Notes under the pieces: model-generated
Seen by the model: the letters and a program-made list of their open reading frames with translations, nothing else
The model's database searches: none
What the model was told of the DNA's origin: nothing
Made by a program: the position numbers and the translations under genes
NCBI GenBank assembly: GCA_028694545.1
Contig: JAQVKV010000093.1
Coordinates: 1-7,590, forward strand
From: Zavarzinia sp.
Lineage (GTDB): Bacteria > Pseudomonadota > Alphaproteobacteria > Zavarziniales > Zavarziniaceae
DNA length: 7,590 nt
Reading direction: 5' to 3'
Shown here: piece by piece, positions 1 to 5,703 of the stretch
How the letters are laid out: each line of letters starts with the position of its first letter
Position numbering within the stretch: the stretch's first letter is position 1

Positions 1-470
1 CCGGCCTCGCCCTCGACGGCGGCATCGTCGTCGACGAGGCGGCCCGCACCAGCGATCCCGCGATCTTCGCGATCGGCGACGTCACGCGCCGGCCCCTGCC
101 GCTCTATGGCCGCATGCACCGACTTGAAAGCGTGCCGAACGCGCTCGAACAGGCGAAGCAGGTGGCGAGTGCCATCACCGGTCGCAAGGCACCGGCCCCC
201 GAAGTGCCGTGGTTCTGGTCGGACCAGTATGATCTGAAGCTCCAGATCGCCGGCATTCCCTTCGACGCCGACCGGATCGTGACCCGTGGTGACATCGACA
301 CGGGGAAATTCGCCCTGTTCCATCTGAAGGGCGACCGTATCCTGGCGGTGGAGGCAGTGAACGCCCCGCCGGAGTTCATGGCGGGCAAGATGCTCATCGG
401 CGGGAACAAGGCGGTCAACGCCGGCAAGCTCGCGGACACCACGGTTTCAATGAAGGAGGTCGCGGCCTGA
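1..470 (+). CDS. FAD-dependent ferredoxin reductase, C-terminal part (5' end outside window)
   Basis: The open frame enters from the left edge (first full codon at base 3) and ends at TGA 468-470, giving about 155 C-terminal residues. The second FAD-binding motif is visible near the start as DPAIFAIGDV (the T-x-x-x-x-I-[FY]-A-x-G-D type signature), followed by RLESVPNALEQAKQVA and PWFWSDQYDLKLQIAG. These are typical of rubredoxin/putidaredoxin/rhodocoxin reductases, which carry electrons from NAD(P)H through FAD to a small 2Fe-2S ferredoxin in the cytoplasm. The ferredoxin gene follows after 21 nt on the same strand, so the two are probably co-transcribed and act together. The usual client is a class I cytochrome P450, or less often a Rieske-type oxygenase; neither is in the window. 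The missing N-terminal two thirds should hold the first GxGxxG FAD motif and the NAD(P)H domain. Confident in the family; the electron acceptor is inferred from the neighbour. Confidence 0.93.
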   Translation, partial: GLALDGGIVVDEAARTSDPAIFAIGDVTRRPLPLYGRMHRLESVPNALEQAKQVASAITGRKAPAPEVPWFWSDQYDLKLQIAGIPFDADRIVTRGDIDTGKFALFHLKGDRILAVEAVNAPPEFMAGKMLIGGNKAVNAGKLADTTVSMKEVAA

Positions 471-812
<342 letters not shown>

Positions 813-822
813 GGCTTTGCGC

Positions 823-846
823 GCGGCCGGTCCCCGGACCGGCCGC
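823..846. terminator. Perfect inverted repeat between convergent genes, probable shared terminator hairpin
   Basis: Arms GCGGCCGGTCC (823-833) and GGACCGGCCGC (836-846) are exact reverse complements. In RNA this folds as a roughly 10-bp, very GC-rich stem with a tight four-base loop. It lies in the 37-nt gap between the ferredoxin stop (812) and the stop of the convergent AGE-family gene (850-852), so it can serve both directions. A real U-tract is missing: the + strand continues CCTT and the - strand GCGCAAAG. It is therefore a weak intrinsic terminator by classical rules, or a 3'-end protecting hairpin. Confidence 0.6.
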
Positions 847-849
847 CCT

Positions 850-2040
850 TCAGGATACGCGCAGGCGGGGCGGCGCCATCGCAACCCCGAGCTGGTCCGC
901 CACTTCGTTGATCGCGCAGATGATGTGATAGAGGCTGCTGGTTCTGGACGGCGCCTCCAGTGGCCGGCCATCCGGACCGATATGTTCGTGCCAAGCGCCC
1001 GGGACCGGATGCTCGAAATAGCGACGCAGGCCCCGGATCGCGACCGCGGCCCGCTCGGCGGCATGGGCCGCCGCCGCTTCGCTCCGCGCTTCGGTCATGG
1101 CGAGGCAATGGGCCTTGATCCGCTCCGTCTGCGGCCACAGCCGGCACAGCGTATCGCGCACCGTCAGATCACCGTTCAATTCATTGAGGGCAAGTCCGCG
1201 CGCGGCATCCACCCCGGGGCCTTCGCCCACCAGGATCAGCCGGACCCCGGCGGCGACGGCGTCATGACGGCCGCGCGAGCGGCCCCATCGCATGAGCAAC
1301 CACGCCCATTCAAACTGATGTCCCGGCTCGACCACGTCGTCGGGCGCCGTCTCGACCCGCCGCCAGTCACCGTCGAAATATTCCCGCAGCGCGCCGGTCA
1401 CCGGTTCGATGAAGGACGACAGGCACAATTCGGCGATCTCGTCGGCAAGGGCTCCCCAGGCCGGATCGTCCGAAATCGCCTCCCATGCGAGGCAGGCTTC
1501 CAGCATGTGCATATGCGGATTGGCCTTCAGCGGCAGGATGCGGGGATTGCCTTCCTCGAACCCCGCCTTCGGATGGGCGAATTCGGCCTGGATGCGGCCC
1601 CGAAGCGCCTCCGCCACGCCCTCCAGATGGGCCGGTTGCTCACCGACCCCCGCCGCGGCGGCAAGGCCGAACAGGATGAAGGCGTGGTCATAGAGATCGA
1701 AAGCATCGTCCAGCACGCGCCCCTCGGCATCGAGCAGGCGAATGACGAACCCCTTCGGGCCGATGAAACGTTCGAGACTGACCAGCCCGTGGCGGATCAG
1801 ATCACGGGTGGGCCCGGCCCAGCCCAGGCGTTCGGCGATGGCGAAGGCATAGATCTGGCGACCGGTCACCCGGGCCCGGCGCGGTTCCTCGATGACCGAA
1901 CCATCGATGGCGAGACGCTCGAAGAAGCCGCCTTTCTCGAAATCGACCGCCGTCGTCGACCAGAGCGGCAAGGCCGCCTCGAACAGCCACGCCTTGATCA
2001 CCTCGAATTCGGAGATCAGTTCCTGCATGCCGCTCATCAT
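850..2040 (-). CDS. AGE-family (N-acylglucosamine 2-epimerase-like) sugar isomerase, likely mannose-6-phosphate isomerase type
   Basis: Read from ATG 2040 the protein has 396 residues, the normal length for the (alpha/alpha)6-barrel AGE family. This family includes renin-binding protein/GlcNAc 2-epimerase, YihS-type aldose-ketose isomerases and some bacterial mannose-6-phosphate isomerases. Visible landmarks are an N-terminal KGGFFERL, RVTGRQIYAFA (about 58-67), DLYDHAFILFGLAA (about 115-128), NPHMHMLEA (174-182), EPGHQFEWAWLL (about 238-249) and RTSSLYHIICAINE near the C-terminus. H241 (in GHQFEW) and H372 (in YHI) sit where the two catalytic histidines of the family are expected. No signal peptide is seen, so it is cytoplasmic. 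It is last in the manC-hddA-hddC/gmhB block, after a 106-nt gap. The likeliest role is fructose-6-P to mannose-6-P for the ManC route. A role on sedoheptulose-7-P or on N-acetylhexosamines is possible. The family is sure; the substrate is inferred. Confidence 0.9.
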   Translation of the reverse strand: MMSGMQELISEFEVIKAWLFEAALPLWSTTAVDFEKGGFFERLAIDGSVIEEPRRARVTGRQIYAFAIAERLGWAGPTRDLIRHGLVSLERFIGPKGFVIRLLDAEGRVLDDAFDLYDHAFILFGLAAAAGVGEQPAHLEGVAEALRGRIQAEFAHPKAGFEEGNPRILPLKANPHMHMLEACLAWEAISDDPAWGALADEIAELCLSSFIEPVTGALREYFDGDWRRVETAPDDVVEPGHQFEWAWLLMRWGRSRGRHDAVAAGVRLILVGEGPGVDAARGLALNELNGDLTVRDTLCRLWPQTERIKAHCLAMTEARSEAAAAHAAERAAVAIRGLRRYFEHPVPGAWHEHIGPDGRPLEAPSRTSSLYHIICAINEVADQLGVAMAPPRLRVS

Positions 2041-2146
2041 GCTTCTCCCTGGACCATTTCGGTCGACGGATGTTCCGATCACCCGGGCCGTCGGCAACGC
2101 AACACGAACGAACAACCGCCCCGGCGCCGGATTCGCTTCGGCATGA
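2041..2146. other. 106-nt gap inside the sugar block, no clear signal
   Basis: This spacer lies between the stop of the HddC/GmhB fusion gene and the AGE-family start. Apart from the ribosome binding site and a short CCGGCGCCGG palindrome (2121-2130), I see no convincing terminator and no good -35/-10 pair. The AGE-family gene may be co-transcribed with the genes upstream or may have its own unrecognised promoter. Confidence 0.4.
2045..2050 (-). promoter_or_regulatory. Ribosome binding site deciding the start of the AGE-family gene
   Basis: On the - strand AGGGAG (2050-2045) lies 4 nt before ATG 2040 and 7 nt before the next in-frame ATG 2037. This supports starting the protein at MMSGMQEL or MSGMQEL. 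The frame is open upstream to an ATG at 2115, but the extra 25 residues are not family-like and no good Shine-Dalgarno is seen there. Confidence 0.7.
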
Positions 2147-3367
2147 TCAGGCCCGGCTTTTCAGCAGGTCGCCGACAAACGCCGCGAGATCCCCGCCTTT
2201 GAACAAAAACCCCGGAATCCCGGCCGCCGCCGCCGCCGCGAGGTCCGATTCGCGGTCGCCCACCATCAGGCTGCGCGCCCGGTCCACCGGCCAATGCGTC
2301 ATGAGATCGAGCAGCATGCCCGGTTCGGGCTTGCGCCAGTCGCTGGCCTGACGATAGGCCTCGATCGTCGCTTCCGGATGGAAGGGACAAAAGCGTTCGT
2401 CATCGATATGGGCCCCCACCACGGCGAGACCGTCGCGAATATGGCGCCGGAGCCCGAAGTAATCCGCTTCGGAGTAGAGCCCCCGGCCGATGCCGGCCTG
2501 ATTGGTGACGACAAAGACATAGAAGCCGAGGCGGTTGGCCAGCCGGATCGCCTCCGGCGCGCCTTCGATCCAGTCGAATCGGTCGATGCTGCCGACATGT
2601 CCATGATCGATGTTGACCACCCCGTCACGGTCGAGGAAGAGCGCCGGCCGGCGGCGGCGGGCGGGGATTTCCGTCTGCGCCCGCGCGTAATCCGCCGGAA
2701 TGCCGATATCGAGGAAATAGCCCTCGGCGACATGGCCGATCAGGCGCCCCGCTTCGGCGAGGCGCGGCAGCACGTCCTGCTCGAGCGAGCATGGCGCCGA
2801 AAGCACGTCGACGAGCGCGCGCCGGAACAGATAGACCCCGGCATTGACCAATGCCGGCTCGCCCGCGCGGGGGGCTGCCGCGGCGAACTGATCGATGCGG
2901 TCCCCCTTCAGCGTGACGACGCCATAGCGCCCCGCCTCGGGCAGGCGCCGCAGGCTGAGCGCGCCGACAAGGGAAGAGTCGTCCGGCAGGGCGGCGGCGA
3001 GATCGGCCAGCGGGAGGTCGAACCAGGAATCGCCGTTGAACAGGAAGAAGGTCTCGTCCAGCCGGTCGCGGGCATGCCAGATCGCGCCCCCCGTGCCTGC
3101 CCGCTCCGGCTCGACCGCGATATCGACCGTGATGTCGAGGCCCAGCGACGCGGGCAACGCGGCGGCAAAGGCCCTGACCTGTTCCGAGGCGAAGGCCGCC
3201 AGCAGCAGGATGCGCGAGATCCCCTGGCGGGCGATCTCCGCGATCAGGATTTCGAGGAAGGGCTGGCCCGCGACGGGCAACAGCGGTTTCGGCGTCTGCG
3301 TTGTCAGCGCCCCGAGCCGACTGCCGAGGCCTCCACAGAGGATGACTGCCTGTTCAACCCGCGCCAC
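2147..3367 (-). CDS. Bifunctional HddC-like nucleotidyltransferase / GmhB-like HAD phosphatase fusion (GDP-heptose synthesis)
   Basis: The 406-residue protein has two domains. Residues about 1-235 are a sugar-1-phosphate nucleotidyltransferase with CGGLGSRLG (11-19), TPKPLLPV (25-32) and the metal-binding NGDSWFD (111-117); this fits HddC, D-glycero-alpha-D-manno-heptose-1-phosphate guanylyltransferase. Residues about 240-406 are a HAD phosphatase like GmhB, with FLDRDGVVN (nucleophile D246, acid/base D248), TNQAGIGRG (288-296), RKPEPGM and MVGDRESD. GmhB removes the 7-phosphate from heptose 1,7-bisphosphate, and HddC then makes GDP-heptose. Both act in the cytoplasm, so the fusion joins consecutive steps. 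The zinc site of E. coli GmhB (C92, H94, C107, C109) is largely lost: only the first Cys remains (C327 in CPFHPE), the others being F, S and W. The start is GTG, placed by AGGGAG (3378-3373) at 5-nt spacing and a 9-nt gap after hddA. Fold calls are firm; heptose as substrate rests on the adjoining kinase. Confidence 0.88.
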   Translation of the reverse strand: MARVEQAVILCGGLGSRLGALTTQTPKPLLPVAGQPFLEILIAEIARQGISRILLLAAFASEQVRAFAAALPASLGLDITVDIAVEPERAGTGGAIWHARDRLDETFFLFNGDSWFDLPLADLAAALPDDSSLVGALSLRRLPEAGRYGVVTLKGDRIDQFAAAAPRAGEPALVNAGVYLFRRALVDVLSAPCSLEQDVLPRLAEAGRLIGHVAEGYFLDIGIPADYARAQTEIPARRRRPALFLDRDGVVNIDHGHVGSIDRFDWIEGAPEAIRLANRLGFYVFVVTNQAGIGRGLYSEADYFGLRRHIRDGLAVVGAHIDDERFCPFHPEATIEAYRQASDWRKPEPGMLLDLMTHWPVDRARSLMVGDRESDLAAAAAAGIPGFLFKGGDLAAFVGDLLKSRA

Positions 3368-3372
3368 GATCG

Positions 3373-3378
3373 CTCCCT
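3373..3378 (-). promoter_or_regulatory. Ribosome binding site overlapping the hddA stop, sets the GTG start of the fusion gene
   Basis: On the - strand the text reads TAGGGAGCGATCGTG. The hddA stop TAG shares bases with AGGGAG (3378-3373), and GTG 3367 follows after 5 nt. This points to tight translational coupling of the kinase and the fusion protein. Confidence 0.75.
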
Positions 3379-4417
3379 AGAGCTTCCAGGCCTGACAGCC
3401 GACCGCGTTGAACTTGACCGGCGTCGCCTGCCCGCCCGCCATGTTCAGGGCCTGGAGCAGGCTGTAACGACTCTCCGGCTGCACCATGAAGAACATGAAG
3501 CCGCCACCGCCCGCCCCCGAGACCTTGCCGCCTTCGGCACCGTTGCGCATGGCGACCTGGAACAATTCGTCGATACGATCGGTCGAGACACCGCTTGCCG
3601 TCGCCTGCTTGGCTTTCCACGAATCGTTCATGATTTCGGCCATGCGGTGGAAATTGCCGACGAGGAGCGCGCTCTTCATCTCGATGGCGTCGGCCTTCAG
3701 CCGATGCATGGCGTCGATCGTGCGCGAGCCCGAAGCGGTCAGCCCGGCCGTCTGCCGGTCGATGATTTCCGCCGACGACCGCGATCTCCCCGAGAAACAG
3801 ACGACGAAGGAACTCTCCAGCTCGTTCACGATGGCGTCGGAGACCCGCAAGGGGTTCACGATCACCCGCTCCTGCGGCAGGAATTCGATGAAGTTGATGC
3901 CGCCGAAAGCGGCCGCATATTGGTCCTGCCGTCCGCCGGCGAGGCCAAGATCGATCCGCTCGATCTCGAACGCGAGATGAGCGACGTCATATTTGCCGAG
4001 CGGGGCGCCGAGCACCTCGCGGAACGCGTCGACCAGGGCGACGACGAGGGCCGAAGACGAACCGAGGCCCGACCCCGCCGGGGCATCCACCGTCGTCTTG
4101 ATGGTCATGGGCCACGCTTCGCCCTTGCCGCCGAATTCCCCGATCATGCGCTCGTAGACGCCCCGGTGAAGCAGCAATTTCGCGTTCGACAGCGGCTCGT
4201 CGAGATCAAACGTCTCGGAAATGCCCATGTCGTCAGACTGGAAGCAGACCCGCCCGTCGTCGCGCGGCAGGATCGACGCGAAAGCATAGCGCTCGATGGT
4301 CACGTTCAGAACGGCGCCGCCGAACTGGTCGCAATAGGGCGACAGATCCGTTCCGCCCCCGGCAAGGCCGAGGCGAAGCGGCGCGCGCGCGCGCGTCTTG
4401 CGATAACCGACCGACAT
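3377..4417 (-). CDS. hddA: GHMP-family kinase, probable D-glycero-alpha-D-manno-heptose 7-phosphate kinase
   Basis: The 346-residue protein carries the three GHMP kinase motifs. They are an N-terminal substrate region APLRLGLAGGGTDLSPY (about 12-28), the ATP loop PAGSGLGSSSA (113-123), and the C-terminal glycine motif VSGAGGGGFMFF (299-310). GLAGGRQDQYAAAFGG (158-173) is characteristic of the HddA/fucokinase-like branch. HddA phosphorylates C1 of D-glycero-D-manno-heptose 7-phosphate with ATP, giving the alpha-1,7-bisphosphate. The gene directly downstream (9 nt) encodes the matching phosphatase and guanylyltransferase, which strongly supports heptose rather than L-fucose or another sugar. 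It lies 22 nt downstream of manC. The start codon ATG 4417 is preceded by a run of eight G on the coding strand, an unusual Shine-Dalgarno, and codons 8-13 contain a long CG dinucleotide run. Length and motifs are complete with no sign of damage. Confidence 0.88.
   Translation of the reverse strand: MSVGYRKTRARAPLRLGLAGGGTDLSPYCDQFGGAVLNVTIERYAFASILPRDDGRVCFQSDDMGISETFDLDEPLSNAKLLLHRGVYERMIGEFGGKGEAWPMTIKTTVDAPAGSGLGSSSALVVALVDAFREVLGAPLGKYDVAHLAFEIERIDLGLAGGRQDQYAAAFGGINFIEFLPQERVIVNPLRVSDAIVNELESSFVVCFSGRSRSSAEIIDRQTAGLTASGSRTIDAMHRLKADAIEMKSALLVGNFHRMAEIMNDSWKAKQATASGVSTDRIDELFQVAMRNGAEGGKVSGAGGGGFMFFMVQPESRYSLLQALNMAGGQATPVKFNAVGCQAWKL
4381..4395 (-). repeat. GC dinucleotide run inside hddA codons 8-13
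   Basis: Fifteen bases alternate G and C without interruption (seven CG units plus one base), encoding part of Thr-Arg-Ala-Arg-Ala-Pro. A gain or loss of one dinucleotide would shift the frame near the protein start. It may simply reflect high GC content. Confidence 0.6.
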
Positions 4418-4419
4418 GT

Positions 4420-4427
4420 CCCCCCCC
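4420..4427 (-). repeat. G8 homopolymer in the hddA ribosome binding region
   Basis: On the coding strand eight consecutive G end 2 nt before the hddA ATG (4417), so they occupy the Shine-Dalgarno position. No other purine-rich ribosome binding site is visible in the 22-nt gap after manC. The length of such a tract could affect translation start efficiency. Confidence 0.6.
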
Positions 4428-4439
4428 GACCAGAACCGT

Positions 4440-5489
4440 TCAGAGCACTTCCTTCAATCGCACCGCATGGTCGATCCGGGTCACCAGCACCCCCGAGGCG
4501 CTGACGACCACGGCCAGATCCTCGACCCCCAGGATGCGCACCGGCAAGCCGTCTGTGATGATGATGTTGTTCTTCGCGTCCCGCATGCGCACGTCGCCGA
4601 TGGTCACATTGCCGACTTCGCATTTCGGCAGTTCGACATAGGCCGCCTGCCAGTTGCCAAGATCGGACCAGCCGCAGGACAAAGGCACGGTAACGACACC
4701 GGCGGCCTTCTCGAACAGGGCGTAATCGATCGAATCCTTGGGGGCCGTCGCGAAAGCTTCCGGGTCGAGCAGCAGCGTGCCCGGCAGCGCGCCCGGCCTG
4801 GCTTCGATCACGGCGCTTGTCGCCGCATCGAGGATCGCCTTCATGTGCACTTCCGCCTCGGCCAGGAAACCTTTCGCGGTCAGCACGAACATGCCGCTGT
4901 TCCAGTCGAAACGGCCCGAGGCGAGATAGGTGACGGCGGTGGTGATGTCGGGCTTTTCATGGAAGCTGGCGACGGCAAAGGCGCCGCCGTGGCCTTCCAG
5001 GACGTCTCCCCGCTCGACATAGCCGAATTCGGTCGCCGGGCGATCCGGTGCGATGCCGAAGGTCACAAGCTTGCCGTCGGCGGCCGCCGATCCGGCGATC
5101 GCCAGCGCCGCCCGGAATGCCTCCTCGTCCCGGATCAACTGGTCGGACGGGAAGATGCCGATCGGTACGTTGGCGCCATGGTTGCGGGCAACCCAGGCGA
5201 CGGCGGCGGCGATGGCCGCAGCCGAATCACGGCGCTCAGGCTCGAGCAGGATGGTCGCTTCGTCGAAGCCGATCTCCGCCAGTTGCTCGCGCACCACGCC
5301 CTCGTGAACCGTGTTGCAGACGATCAGCGGAGCTGCGGCGCCAGGGACGGCAAGGCGACGCGCCGTGATCTGGAACAGGCTGCGGTCCTGCCAGATCTTC
5401 AGGAACTGCTTCGGCATCATATCGGTGGACAGTGGCCAGAACCTCGTGCCTGACCCACCACACAGAATGACCGGAACAATACCCTTCAT
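4440..5489 (-). CDS. manC: Mannose-1-phosphate guanylyltransferase (single-domain ManC type)
   Basis: The 349-residue protein is a GDP-mannose pyrophosphorylase without the C-terminal cupin isomerase domain found in AlgA-type bifunctional enzymes. Motifs in order: GGSGTRFWPLS (11-21) with PKQF (26-29) for GTP, FPSDQ (113-117), FHEKPD (176-181), WNSGMF (196-201), SIDYALFEK (253-261) and GWSDLGNW (273-280). It makes GDP-mannose from mannose-1-P and GTP in the cytoplasm. Two positions differ from the E. coli/Pseudomonas pattern: RNTAPAI reads RDSAAAI, a form I associate with alphaproteobacterial homologues, and the usual His after PSD is Gln. ATG 5489 is chosen because GAGG (5500-5497) lies 7 nt upstream and MKGIVPVILCGG is the normal N-terminus; the frame is open further upstream to 5624 without family resemblance. 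It is first in the sugar block. A heptose-1-P substrate is conceivable but less likely, since HddC is present. Confidence 0.9.
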   Translation of the reverse strand: MKGIVPVILCGGSGTRFWPLSTDMMPKQFLKIWQDRSLFQITARRLAVPGAAAPLIVCNTVHEGVVREQLAEIGFDEATILLEPERRDSAAAIAAAVAWVARNHGANVPIGIFPSDQLIRDEEAFRAALAIAGSAAADGKLVTFGIAPDRPATEFGYVERGDVLEGHGGAFAVASFHEKPDITTAVTYLASGRFDWNSGMFVLTAKGFLAEAEVHMKAILDAATSAVIEARPGALPGTLLLDPEAFATAPKDSIDYALFEKAAGVVTVPLSCGWSDLGNWQAAYVELPKCEVGNVTIGDVRMRDAKNNIIITDGLPVRILGVEDLAVVVSASGVLVTRIDHAVRLKEVL

Positions 5490-5531
5490 GACCGTACCTC
5501 GATGGGATTCCGGGACGCAGTGCCCGAAGCT

Positions 5532-5567
5532 GTCCTGCCCCGGGGTGTACGCCAGTCCGGACAGGAC
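5532..5567 (-). promoter_or_regulatory. Hairpin in the presumed manC leader
   Basis: On the - strand GTCCTGTCC (5567-5559) can pair with GGGCAGGAC (5540-5532) over 9 bp including one G-U pair, leaving an 18-nt loop that itself contains short palindromic pieces. It ends 42 nt before the manC start codon and is not followed by a U-tract, so it is not an evident terminator. It could be a leader structure or an operator. Function is unknown. Confidence 0.35.
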
Positions 5568-5601
5568 GTGTTCGCTCGAATCCCCTTCATTCGCCGGCAC
5601 G

Positions 5602-5631
5602 AGACTACACGCCCCCGCCGTCACATGTCAC
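5602..5631 (-). promoter_or_regulatory. Possible sigma70-type promoter for the sugar block (weak)
   Basis: On the - strand GTGACA (5631-5626) and TAGTCT (5607-5602) are separated by 18 nt. The -35 box is close to TTGACA but the -10 box is poor. It is the best pair I could find in the 214-nt region (5490-5703) that separates the thiolase gene from manC, which should contain the promoter of the block. Treat as tentative. Confidence 0.22.
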
Positions 5632-5661
5632 CAGCGACGGCAATCGAGCGACGACATGGAA

Positions 5662-5692
5662 GTATCTGGCGGAGCGGCGCCCCACCAGATAC
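5662..5692 (-). terminator. Terminator-like hairpin after the thiolase gene
   Basis: GTATCTGGCGG (5662-5672) and CCACCAGATAC (5682-5692) form an 11-bp stem with a single mismatch and a 9-nt loop. On the - strand it starts 11 nt after the thiolase stop codon. The following bases are TTCCATG, a poor U-tract, so it may be a weak or factor-assisted terminator. Its position between the thiolase gene and the sugar block fits an end-of-transcript role. Confidence 0.55.
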
Positions 5693-5703
5693 GATTTCCC
5701 CCC

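Noticed and set aside
2041..2115. N-terminal extension of the AGE-family protein to ATG 2115
   Set aside because: The AGGGAG site fits ATG 2040/2037, and the extra 25 residues do not resemble the family or a signal peptide.
2294..4504. A 736-codon open frame on the + strand, antisense to the HddC/GmhB fusion and hddA
   Set aside because: Its product is rich in Arg, Asp, Glu and Gly with no recognisable domain, and the opposite strand encodes two proteins with full catalytic motifs. Long antisense frames are expected in GC-rich genes.
4416..5453. A 345-codon + strand open frame antisense to manC
   Set aside because: manC on the other strand has a complete motif set and a proper ribosome binding site; this frame has neither.
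5490..5624. N-terminal extension of ManC to 5624
   Set aside because: Family members begin at the MKGIVPVILCGG position, which has a good ribosome binding site; the extension crosses the leader hairpin and lacks conserved features.
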